Of a DNA stretch of 64,000 nucleotides, positions 50,903-58,441 are shown piece after piece. Below the pieces are notes generated by a model. That model was not told the origin of the DNA and searched no databases. It saw nothing but the letters and a program-made list of their open reading frames with translations. The position numbers and the translations under genes are program-made. Position 1 is the stretch's first letter; each line of letters starts with the position of its first letter. This DNA is from Tianweitania sp. UT-5YL-CI-8 (GTDB lineage Bacteria > Pseudomonadota > Alphaproteobacteria > Rhizobiales > Rhizobiaceae): assembly GCF_030010215.1 (NCBI RefSeq), contig NZ_JASCRR010000014.1, positions 26,038 through 90,037 of the forward strand. Reading direction: 5' to 3'.

Positions 50903-51775
50903 ATGCTGGATTCAAAGTCAGCCTCGCTGTCGGAGAGACTAAAGCAGCCGGGGCTAATTTCGGCACCTGGCGTATACGATATGATTTCAGCGCGTATTGC
51001 CGACCAGATGGGCTTTGACGCGCTCTACATGACGGGCTATGGTACCGTTGCCTCGTATCTTGGGCTTCCGGATGCAGGCCTCGCTTCTTATACTGATATG
51101 GTGTCGCGCGTTCATCAGATCGCGTCAGGCACTCAAACTCCACTGATTGCTGATGGCGATACCGGATATGGAGGCCTCCTAAACGTCGACCACACCGTCC
51201 GTGGATATGAGACAGCTGGGGCATCGGCCATCCAGCTGGAAGACCAGGAGTTTCCAAAAAAATGCGGCCACACGCCTAACCGAGCCGTGATTCCCGTCAA
51301 TGATGCGGTACGTAAGATTAGAGTCGCGGCTGAGGCTCGCAGCACATCTAACTTCCTCATAATAGCCCGCACGGATGCGCGAACGTCGTTAGGTCTGGAC
51401 GAGGCGTTGCGACGCGGGGAGGCCTTTCTGCGCGCAGGCGCGGATATCCTGTTCATTGAGTCGCCAGAAAGTGAGGAGGAAATGGCGATAATCGGCCGGA
51501 CCTTCGACGCCCCCTTGCTGGCCAACATGGTCGAAGGTGGACAGACCCCGGTGTTAAGTCGAGAAGACCTGCTGTCACTGGGTTACCGAATTGCGATCTT
51601 CCCGGCGTCGGGCTTCCTTGCGGCCGGAGCAGCGCTTCAGTCAGTATATCAGACAATTTCAAGTTTAGGATCGACCACGCATTATGAGCGAGAACTTTAT
51701 TCGTTTGCCGATTTTAACCGTCTGATGGGCTTCGAGCGCATATGGGCCTTCGATCGAGAGCACGCGACAGACTAG
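50903..51775 (+). CDS. Isocitrate lyase/PEP mutase-family enzyme
   Basis: 290 residues. Superfamily landmarks: GLISAPGVYDMISARIADQM, PLIADGDTGYGGLLNVDHTV (metal site), AIQLEDQEFPKKCGHTP with the KKCGH lyase motif, and LIIARTDARTSLGLDEALRR. KKCGH with its cysteine is the mark of C-C lyases (2-methylisocitrate lyase, 2,3-dimethylmalate lyase, methylitaconate-pathway enzymes) rather than phosphonate mutases. The product would be pyruvate or glyoxylate plus a short acid. Placement at the end of the hyu-liv operon suggests that the imported compound yields a branched 2-hydroxydiacid. Confidence 0.88.
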   Translation: MLDSKSASLSERLKQPGLISAPGVYDMISARIADQMGFDALYMTGYGTVASYLGLPDAGLASYTDMVSRVHQIASGTQTPLIADGDTGYGGLLNVDHTVRGYETAGASAIQLEDQEFPKKCGHTPNRAVIPVNDAVRKIRVAAEARSTSNFLIIARTDARTSLGLDEALRRGEAFLRAGADILFIESPESEEEMAIIGRTFDAPLLANMVEGGQTPVLSREDLLSLGYRIAIFPASGFLAAGAALQSVYQTISSLGSTTHYERELYSFADFNRLMGFERIWAFDREHATD

Positions 51776-51942
51776 TTCCAGGGCTCGAAGGCTTTGCTTC
51801 TCGACGGCGCGCCGTCTACGAGGAGACAGTATTCAACGGCCTGTGGACACCCAAATCACCCTGCAGGCGAGGTGTGTTTGTGACATGAGACCTAATCTCC
51901 TCCGGCTTGAGGGAGAGTCCCGAGTTTCATTTCTGGCCAGCC

Positions 51943-52050
51943 TCAGGCGGTCTGGATTTCCAGCGTGGATTTCATTGCGAATTCGGCCGATGGCATGTTG
52001 CCGAGGGCCGAGTGTGATCGGTGATAGTTGTAGTCCTCCTTCCATGAGGT
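51943..52050 (-). pseudogene. IS3-family transposase (OrfB), C-terminal fragment
   Basis: The minus strand reads TSWKEDYNYHRSHSALGNMP, then SAEFAMKSTLEIQTA and a stop. This is the characteristic end of IS3-type OrfB transposases (NYHRPHSALG...PAEF). Nothing upstream in frame continues it. The sequence just beyond the stop (51880-51942) is probably the element end. Confidence 0.7.
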
Positions 52051-52189
52051 GCTGTCACTGCGGGCTTCGGGCAGTATCGAGAACAGCAAAAAGGCTGTGT
52101 CGCTCTACCTTCCGGCCGTCCAGAGAATGGTATAGGTGCAAAAAGGGCAAGCGCGAGTTCGTGCAGGTGGTGCGGCTGATGCTGCCCAC

Positions 52190-52547
52190 GGTGAGTCCGA
52201 CGCGACGCTCATCACCATCCGTCCTTCAAGCATGGCGAGTGCCTGTCCGGGCTGCGGAACGAAATCAGGACGGATCCACAGCCGGTATCAGCGGCGTTTG
52301 GCGGATCTGCCGCTGGCCGGCAAGCCTGTTCGGCTGGTCGTTCGGGTGCGGCGACTCCACTGCGATGCGGTGTTGTGCGGTCGGCGCATCTTCACTGAGC
52401 GCTTTGACAAAAACGTCCTCGCGCCGTGGGCGCGGCGAACCGTCCGACTGGATGCTATCGTCCATCATCTTGGGCTTGTTCTGGGCGGGCGCCCGGCAGC
52501 GATGATCGGGATCGACGACTGGGCGTGGCGACGCAACCAGCGCTATG
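52190..52547 (+). pseudogene. ISL3-family transposase, N-terminal fragment
   Basis: The plus strand reads SACPGCGTKSGRIHSRYQRR, LADLPLAGKPVRLVVRVRRL, HCDAVLCGRRIFTERF, the zinc-binding N-terminus of ISL3 transposases. After LDAIVHHLGLVLGGRPAA it jumps to MIGIDDWAWRRNQRYG, skipping about 60 expected residues, and then breaks off. The following bases encode another part of the same transposase on the opposite strand. Confidence 0.75.
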
Positions 52548-52690
52548 GACGATCGTTGCCCTGATCTGGCGCATGGATTTGCGCACGGCGTCGAGGAATG
52601 CGCGGCTGGCGTTCTCCATCAAGTGCCAGCGGTCGGCGACCTGGATCGCCTTTGGCAGTGCCTTGGCTGCCGCCATTAAACAGGCGCTCC
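52548..52690 (-). pseudogene. ISL3-family transposase, inverted internal fragment
   Basis: The minus strand reads ALPKAIQVADRWHLMENASR, AFLDAVRKSMRQIRAT, the conserved middle region of ISL3 transposases. It directly abuts the plus-strand N-terminal fragment, so an inversion or a head-to-head deletion has rearranged the element. Confidence 0.7.
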
Positions 52691-52844
52691 GCAGTCCTAT
52701 CGCCTTGAAGCATCTGTCGGCGTGCTAAGGCGTAGGTCTCTCCGATTTAGAGATTGATAAATCGATTCGTCGCTGAATCGGGGAAAAATTAGCGTTCTTC
52801 AGAAACAGGCATCGATTTTCAGATCGGGGTCTTGTTTCGCAACC

Positions 52845-52990
52845 TGATCATCGAGCGCGCCGACGTCTTCGCAATGGTTAGCATCAACGCTTTTCCTGGA
52901 CGAGCGCAGCTTGTTCGAGAATACGATGATCGTCGTGACCAGCGACAATGGCGACGGTCTCTTGGTTCCGACTTTGGTGGCATTCGCCGA
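52845..52990 (+). pseudogene. Sulfatase-like gene remnant
   Basis: Across a one-base frameshift the plus strand reads VFAMVSINAF then LDERSLFENTMIVVTSDNGD, which matches the conserved sulfatase region (D.. GL.(E/D)NT(M/I)(I/V)V(V/F)TSDNG). No other sulfatase motif was found nearby and later sequence is scrambled. Confidence 0.4.
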
Positions 52991-53154
52991 CCGCACACCG
53001 CCGGCCACTCCCTGGAAGGCCGATTCCTGCTTTCGATACGGGGCCGGTTGCGAGGCGTATCGATACACAAGAACCGGGGCATACGGTTCGGGGGCGCAGC
53101 GGGGCAAACCTTGGGGCAAATTTTGGCGGGATCGGAATCTCCGACAATCTGTCG

Positions 53155-53190
53155 TGTAAACGTTGACAATGCGTCAAGAGAACGTTTACA
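53155..53190. promoter_or_regulatory. LacI/GalR-type operator pair upstream of the ALDH operon
   Basis: TGTAAACGTTGACA (53155-53168) differs in one base from the palindromic LacI-family site TGTAAACGTTTACA. AACGTTTACA (53181-53190) is a second half-site, inverted relative to the first ten bases and offset by about two helical turns. They lie 39-74 bp before the aldehyde dehydrogenase start. The likely binder is the LacI protein encoded at 60393-61397, the last gene of the same operon. Confidence 0.7.
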
Positions 53191-53228
53191 TGAAATCCAT
53201 GGCGCATATTTGAGACCTGAGGCCGATC

Positions 53229-54704
53229 ATGAACGAACCAAATTCCACGGTTTTCGGCGCATTCGTCGGCGGCAGGGTCGTTCATGGCCACGGTCCGCAA
53301 ACCGAGATGCGTGATCCCGCCACCGGCCGGTTATGGGGTCATGCAACGGACTCGCTCGACCTCGTCGATGCGGCGCTCGATTCAGCTACTCAGGCGGCCA
53401 GAGACCCTCGCTGGCGGGACCTCGACGCGACCCAGCGAGGCCGGTTGCTGCTTCGCCTGGCGGATCTGATCGAGGCAAACGCCGAACAGCTTGCGCCCCT
53501 CGAAGTGCGAGCGGCGGGCAAACTTCTCAAGACGACTCAACGCGAGATGGCCAGGGCCGCTGCCTGGTACAGATTTTTCGGCGGACTAGCCGACAAGATG
53601 CCGGGCCAGTCAATCCGCTTGTCCGTTTCGGCTGAGGCGAAGACAGTGCGCGAACCCATCGGGGTGGTGGCCGCGATAACTCCCTTCAACGGTCCCTTCT
53701 CGCTCGGAGCCTGGAAGATGGCGCCGGCGCTTGCAGCGGGCAATGTGATCGTGGTGAAACCGCCTCTGGAATGTCCCGGTACCACGCTGTTGCTTGGTGA
53801 GCTTGCGATAGAAGCCGGCTTTCCGGCGGGCGTGATCAACGTCGTGCCGGGCGGGGCGGAGGTCGGCCAAGCTTTGGTGAGCGATCGACGGGTCGACATG
53901 GTTTCCTTCACCGGCAGCAGTCCAACAGCACGTCGGATCGGCGCGGAAGCGGGCGCGCTGATGAAGCGGTTCGTCTGCGAGGCGGGCGGCAAGTCAGCTC
54001 ATATCGTCTTCGACGACGCCGATTTGGACTCTGCCCTCATTGCTGCCAGGCAGGGCGTGTTCTCAAATGCCGGGCAGACCTGCGTCGCCGGCGCACGTCT
54101 GCTCGTTCACCGTTCCCACTATGAAAACGTCCTCGAGCGCTTGATCGAAGGCGCGGCGCGACTGCGTCTCGGCAATCCGCTCGACCCGAAGACGCATATC
54201 GGTCCCCTTGCCTCAAAACGTCAATTCGACCGCGTGAGCGCGATGGTCAGCCGAGCCAAGTCGGAAGGGGCGCAGGTCTTCGGAGGCGGAAAGCCAGACC
54301 TGCCGTCGCCGTTCGACGAGGGATATTTCTTCAAGCCGACGATTATCGTTGGCGCGGGAACGGGTACGGAAATCTGGCGCGAGGAGGTCTTTGGGCCTGC
54401 GGTTGCTGTCGTGCCGTTCGATGACGAGGACGAGGCCGTCGTGATGGCGAATGACAGTGAATACGGGCTCGCCGCCGGAATGTGGACGCGCAGCATGGCT
54501 CGCGCCGACCGTGTCTCCCGGCGTCTGCGGGCAGGCACCGTGTGGGTGAACACCTACCGGATGATGGACTATCGGGTCCCGTTTGGCGGCTACGGCCAGT
54601 CCGGACTCGGTCGCGAGAATGGCATCGACGCCGTGCGTGAATTCCAGATGATCAAGGCTGTGGTCACCGATCATGCGCCGCCCCTCGACCCGTTCGCAGA
54701 CTGA
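53229..54704 (+). CDS. Aldehyde dehydrogenase family protein
   Basis: 491 residues. Full ALDH plan: VREPIGVVAAITPFNGPFSL, VVKPPLECPGTTLLLGELAI, MVSFTGSSPTARRIGAEAGA, catalytic Glu in FVCEAGGKSAHIVFDDADLD, catalytic Cys in GVFSNAGQTCVAGARLLVHR, and EIWREEVFGPAVAVVPFDDE. It oxidises an aldehyde to its acid with NAD(P)+ in the cytoplasm. It is first in the LacI-controlled operon. Substrate unknown; closest in style to betaine-aldehyde/hydroxymuconic-semialdehyde-type dehydrogenases. Confidence 0.93.
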   Translation: MNEPNSTVFGAFVGGRVVHGHGPQTEMRDPATGRLWGHATDSLDLVDAALDSATQAARDPRWRDLDATQRGRLLLRLADLIEANAEQLAPLEVRAAGKLLKTTQREMARAAAWYRFFGGLADKMPGQSIRLSVSAEAKTVREPIGVVAAITPFNGPFSLGAWKMAPALAAGNVIVVKPPLECPGTTLLLGELAIEAGFPAGVINVVPGGAEVGQALVSDRRVDMVSFTGSSPTARRIGAEAGALMKRFVCEAGGKSAHIVFDDADLDSALIAARQGVFSNAGQTCVAGARLLVHRSHYENVLERLIEGAARLRLGNPLDPKTHIGPLASKRQFDRVSAMVSRAKSEGAQVFGGGKPDLPSPFDEGYFFKPTIIVGAGTGTEIWREEVFGPAVAVVPFDDEDEAVVMANDSEYGLAAGMWTRSMARADRVSRRLRAGTVWVNTYRMMDYRVPFGGYGQSGLGRENGIDAVREFQMIKAVVTDHAPPLDPFAD

Positions 54705-54742
54705 AACGCGAACCTCATCACAACTGACGACGCGAGATCTTC

Positions 54743-55774
54743 ATGCTCAAGACCAACAGTTCGAATGCGACACTTATCATCGATGCGCTGCAGTATCCGC
54801 TTCCCGGCCGCAGGTGGTTCGAGGAATGGCGGGTCGGGGGCGTCTCCTGCGTACACGTGACTGTTGCGATTTGGGAGAACGCTTCCGAGACACTGCAGCG
54901 CCTGGCCCTGTGGCGACAGGCTTTTGCAGACCATGGTGATCTTGTGGCGGTCGCACTGACCGGCAACGACATTGAGGCCATCGCAAGTTCTGGACGCACC
55001 GCCGTGGTGCTGGGTTTCCAGAACACAGCGCCGATCGAGCACGACATCGAACTGATCGGCACTTTCCGCGATCTTGGCGTGCGGATCATGCAACTGACTT
55101 ACAATCTGCAGAACTACATCGGGGCCGGCTATTGGGAAGCCAATGACGGCGGTCTGTCGTCCCGTTTCGGGCGGCAAGCCGTTGATGAGATGAATCGAGT
55201 CGGTGTCCTCGTCGACCTGTCCCACTGCGGCGAGCGCACCACGCTCGACGCCATCGAGTATTCGTCCCGCCCGGTGTCCATCACGCACTCGAATGCGCGC
55301 GAGCATGTTCTCAATCCCGGCTTTGGGCCCGGACGGCTGAAGACGACGGAGGCACTGAAAGCGCTTTCGGCACGAGGCGGCGTCCTGGGGGTGTGTCCCA
55401 ACAGATCTCTTGTCGCCAACGGCACCAAGGCGACCCTAGAAGATTTTACCGAACTCGTCGCGCGATCCGTCGATCTTATGGGCGTGGACGCGATCGGACT
55501 TGGCACCGACTACTGCGCGGGCCATCCGGCCGCGGTTCGCACATGGTGGCGCTATGCCCGCTGGTCCCGTGAGAAGGCCGAGATACCGAGCTTCGCGCCT
55601 CACGAAGGATGGCAGGATTGGTTCAGGTCTCCGGCGGATTTCCCAAACATCGTACAAGGTTTGCGCCACCGGGGTTTTTCGGAGATCGAGACGCAAAAAA
55701 TTCTTGGCGGCAATTGGCTGCGTCTCTTCAACGAAGCCTTTGAGCCGGCGCAGCGTGCAAAGGCCGTGGCCTGA
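54743..55774 (+). CDS. M19 (renal/membrane dipeptidase) family protein with altered metal motif
   Basis: 343 residues, TIM-barrel M19 family. Conserved parts: AVVLGFQNTAPIEHDIELIG, VRIMQLTYNLQNYIGAGYWE, LVDLSHCGERTTLDAI with the bridging-site histidine, PVSITHSNAREHVLNPGF, and IGLGTDYCAGHP. The N-terminal zinc motif DxHxD of classical dipeptidases is absent: the strand reads LIIDALQYPLPGRRW, with Ala-Leu-Gln where the His and Asp ligands are expected. A subgroup of bacterial M19 proteins in catabolic operons shares this change, so it may have a different reaction from dipeptide hydrolysis. Its stop overlaps the next ATG. Confidence 0.85.
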   Translation: MLKTNSSNATLIIDALQYPLPGRRWFEEWRVGGVSCVHVTVAIWENASETLQRLALWRQAFADHGDLVAVALTGNDIEAIASSGRTAVVLGFQNTAPIEHDIELIGTFRDLGVRIMQLTYNLQNYIGAGYWEANDGGLSSRFGRQAVDEMNRVGVLVDLSHCGERTTLDAIEYSSRPVSITHSNAREHVLNPGFGPGRLKTTEALKALSARGGVLGVCPNRSLVANGTKATLEDFTELVARSVDLMGVDAIGLGTDYCAGHPAAVRTWWRYARWSREKAEIPSFAPHEGWQDWFRSPADFPNIVQGLRHRGFSEIETQKILGGNWLRLFNEAFEPAQRAKAVA

Positions 55775-56568
55775 TGTCCGCAACCAGATCCATAGCGGGT
55801 GCAAATCAGCGACGGGACATCGTTCTGGATGGCGTCTCGAAGCGTTATGGGACCCTGCACGCATACGGTCCGATTTCCTTCACGGTCGAGGACGGCACCA
55901 GCGTCTCGATCGTCGGTCCGAGTGGCTGCGGCAAGAGTACGTTGCTCAGGACAATCGCCGGACTTGAACCTTCGACGGATGGAGTGGCCCGGTTCGCAGG
56001 GCAACCGATCACCAAACCGCTAGAGAATGTCGGGATCGTCTTCCAGCGCGATCTCCTGCTGGACTGGCGTAACGCACTCGACAATGTGCTGCTTCCGGCC
56101 GAATTCCGGGGCACTTGCGACGATGCAACGAAGGAGCGCGCCGCGAGGCTGCTCGACCAACTCGGCGTCGGCGGGTTCAAACAGGCATATCCCTGGCAGT
56201 TGTCTGGTGGCATGCGCCAACGGGTCGCCATCGCCCGCTCCATGGTCTGCCACCCTGCGATGCTGCTTCTCGACGAGCCGTTCAGCGCACTCGACGCGCT
56301 GACGCGCGACCAGATGAACGTTCTCGTCCAGGATGTGCGCCAGAATGAAAACGTCACCACGATCCTGATCACCCACAGCATCGCGGAAGCGGTCTTCCTC
56401 GGCGATCGGGTGCTCGTGATGTCCGGCCGGCCGGGCCAGATCCTCGATGACATCGCCATCCCATTCCCTCGGCCGAGACGATTGAGCTTGCGCGAGGAGC
56501 CTGAATTTACCGAGATCGTCAGGCGCATCCGGATTCACTTCGAGCGAACGGGAATTCTCGTCGGATGA
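55774..56568 (+). CDS. NitT/TauT-type ABC transporter ATP-binding protein
   Basis: 264 residues. Walker A IVGPSGCGKSTLLRTIAGLE, Q-loop VGIVFQRDLLLDWRNALDNV, signature WQLSGGMRQRVAIARSMVCH, Walker B MLLLDEPFSALDALTRDQMN and H-loop ILITHSIAEAVFLGDRVLVM. It is close to SsuB/TauB/ThiZ-type ATPases. It powers the importer formed with the permease and binding protein downstream. Overlaps the dipeptidase stop by one base (TGATG) and the permease start by four. Confidence 0.93.
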   Translation: MSATRSIAGANQRRDIVLDGVSKRYGTLHAYGPISFTVEDGTSVSIVGPSGCGKSTLLRTIAGLEPSTDGVARFAGQPITKPLENVGIVFQRDLLLDWRNALDNVLLPAEFRGTCDDATKERAARLLDQLGVGGFKQAYPWQLSGGMRQRVAIARSMVCHPAMLLLDEPFSALDALTRDQMNVLVQDVRQNENVTTILITHSIAEAVFLGDRVLVMSGRPGQILDDIAIPFPRPRRLSLREEPEFTEIVRRIRIHFERTGILVG

Positions 56569-57395
56569 CTAATCCCAGCACCATCACCGCTAACGCGCCA
56601 GCCGGTGAACGACTCCGCAAGGCTGCCGTGTATGGCCAATCCCTTCTGCCGCCGATTCTGAGCGCGGTTGTCGTCCTGGGTCTCTGGGAGGCCGCCGTGC
56701 GGACATACAGTATCCCGGCTTATCTACTGCCTGCGCCGTCGCTCGTTTTCGAGGTTCTAATCGACAAGTTCCCTATGCTGATGCGCCAGTTGGGGTTTAC
56801 GGCCATGGCCTCCGCCATCGGCTTCTTTATCGCCTTGATCAGTGGCATAGCGATCGGCGCTGCGATCAGCGCCTGGCACGTCTTCGACCGCGCTATCTAT
56901 CCCTGGCTGGTGATCTCGCACGCCATCCCGAAGGTCGTGATCGCGCCGCTCTTTCTGGTCTGGTTCGGGTTCGGGATGACCAGTGAGGTTCTCTTCGTCG
57001 TCGTCTTCACCTTCTTTCCCATCATCGTGAACACGGTGGCCGGGCTGAAGGGCGCGGATCCCGAGATGCTCCAGATGGCCCGGTCGATGTCGGCGACGCC
57101 GCTGAAAGTGCTCTGGAAGATCAAGATTCCCGGAGCGCTGCCGACGATTTTCGCAGGCATCAAGATATCGGCGACGATGGCTCCTGTGGGCGCTGTGATC
57201 GGCGAGTTTGTGGCCTCCAACGTCGGGCTGGGACACGTCCTCATCCAGGCTGTCGGAAGCCTCGAAACCCCGCTCGCCTTCGCCGCTGTCGTGGTGATCT
57301 CGATCTTCGGAATCATCGTCTGGTATGCGGCCGAGGCCCTCGAGCGCGTCAGCATCCCCTGGCATGCAAGCCAGCGCATTTCTACCACCGGCTGA
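56565..57395 (+). CDS. NitT/TauT-type ABC transporter permease
   Basis: 276 residues with six membrane helices. Permease motif region: VFTFFPIIVNTVAGLKGADP, EMLQMARSMSATPLKVLWKI and KIPGALPTIFAGIKISATMA, which is the EAA loop of the SsuC/TauC group. PAYLLPAPSLVFEVLIDKFP is a typical N-terminal segment. It lies between the ATPase and the substrate-binding protein gene. Confidence 0.92.
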   Translation: MTNPSTITANAPAGERLRKAAVYGQSLLPPILSAVVVLGLWEAAVRTYSIPAYLLPAPSLVFEVLIDKFPMLMRQLGFTAMASAIGFFIALISGIAIGAAISAWHVFDRAIYPWLVISHAIPKVVIAPLFLVWFGFGMTSEVLFVVVFTFFPIIVNTVAGLKGADPEMLQMARSMSATPLKVLWKIKIPGALPTIFAGIKISATMAPVGAVIGEFVASNVGLGHVLIQAVGSLETPLAFAAVVVISIFGIIVWYAAEALERVSIPWHASQRISTTG

Positions 57396-57420
57396 ACAGC
57401 CTAACAAAAAGGGAACGAGC

Positions 57421-58416
57421 ATGTCTGGATTGAATCACTTCTTTCGTGCGGGCATTGCCCGAACTTTGATAGTTGCTGCGCTCGGTCTGATGGCGTTTGC
57501 GACGGCTGCCAAGGCCGAGAGCTTGACGGTCGTCCTGGACTGGGCCTGGCGCCCGCACCATGCGCCGTTCGTCATGGCGTTGGAGAAGGGCTATTACAAG
57601 GAAGCCGGTCTCGACGTGAAGATCGAACAAGGGCGTGGCTCCAATTCGGCGGCGATCCTCGTGGGACAGGGAAATTTCGACCTGGCTCATCTCAATGTGA
57701 CAAACGCCGCTCAGGCGATCGGCAAGGGCGTTCCGATCAAGGTCGTGGGGCTTTACCAGCACCAAACGGCGTCGGCATTCATCGGGGTCAAGGGCCGCGT
57801 CGAACTGAAAGGCGTCGAGTCGCTGAAGACGCTCAAGATCGGCAGCACGCCCGGCGGGTCCGACGGCCTCGGAATGGCGATTTTCGCCAAGGTGACTGGC
57901 ATTCCGCAGGACACGCTGAACATCATCTCGCTTGAAGGCAACACGAAGACGGCGGCGCTTCTTATGGGGCAGGTCGATGTGGTCAGCGGTGACACATATG
58001 CATTCCACGCGCTGGTCCGCGCCGGCGGCTTCGAGCCGGTGGATCTTCGCCATGTTGATCTCGGCGTGCCACTTCTCGGCTTCGGCTTCGCGGCGAATGC
58101 CAAGGCCCTCTCCGAAAAACCCGAGGCAATAAAGACCTTCCTGCAGGTGACCAAGCGAGCCTATGCCGAGGCAATCAAGGACTACACCGCTGCATGCCAG
58201 CTGATGATCGACAAGGTCGATCTCACCGGGAGCATGGAGGGCTGTATCGACTACTTCTCGGGTCTGGTCGAGCTGTCCACGTCGCCAGAGTCGGCCGAGT
58301 GGGGCCATCAGACACCGGAAGAATGGCAAAAGCTGATTGCGATCCTGCGTGAGGTCGGCGAAGTGCCCGCCGAGATACCGGTGGAGACCTACTACACGAC
58401 CGACGTACAGCCCTGA
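57421..58416 (+). CDS. NMT1/THI5-like ABC transporter substrate-binding protein
   Basis: 331 residues from the ATG at 57421. A signal peptide (TLIVAALGLMAFATAAKA, cleavage before ESLTVVLDW) leads to a type-II binding fold: WRPHHAPFVMALEKGYYKEA, GLDVKIEQGRGSNSAAILVG, FDLAHLNVTNAAQAIGKGVP, IGSTPGGSDGLGMAIF. The NMT1/THI5-like group includes proteins for pyrimidine precursors, nitrate, sulfonates and aromatic acids; the ligand cannot be inferred. It is the solute receptor of the LacI-operon transporter. Confidence 0.9.
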   Translation: MSGLNHFFRAGIARTLIVAALGLMAFATAAKAESLTVVLDWAWRPHHAPFVMALEKGYYKEAGLDVKIEQGRGSNSAAILVGQGNFDLAHLNVTNAAQAIGKGVPIKVVGLYQHQTASAFIGVKGRVELKGVESLKTLKIGSTPGGSDGLGMAIFAKVTGIPQDTLNIISLEGNTKTAALLMGQVDVVSGDTYAFHALVRAGGFEPVDLRHVDLGVPLLGFGFAANAKALSEKPEAIKTFLQVTKRAYAEAIKDYTAACQLMIDKVDLTGSMEGCIDYFSGLVELSTSPESAEWGHQTPEEWQKLIAILREVGEVPAEIPVETYYTTDVQP

Positions 58417-58441
58417 TCGAAATCAAGTTCCGGAGACCTGA

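Larger units (their letters stand above)
51776..53154. other. IS and gene-fragment graveyard between two catabolic clusters
   Basis: This ~1.4 kb carries no intact gene. Recognisable scraps are the C-terminus of an IS3-type transposase (minus), two pieces of an ISL3-type transposase in opposite orientation, and part of a sulfatase gene. It separates the GntR- and LacI-controlled clusters and ends at the LacI operator at 53155. Confidence 0.6.
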
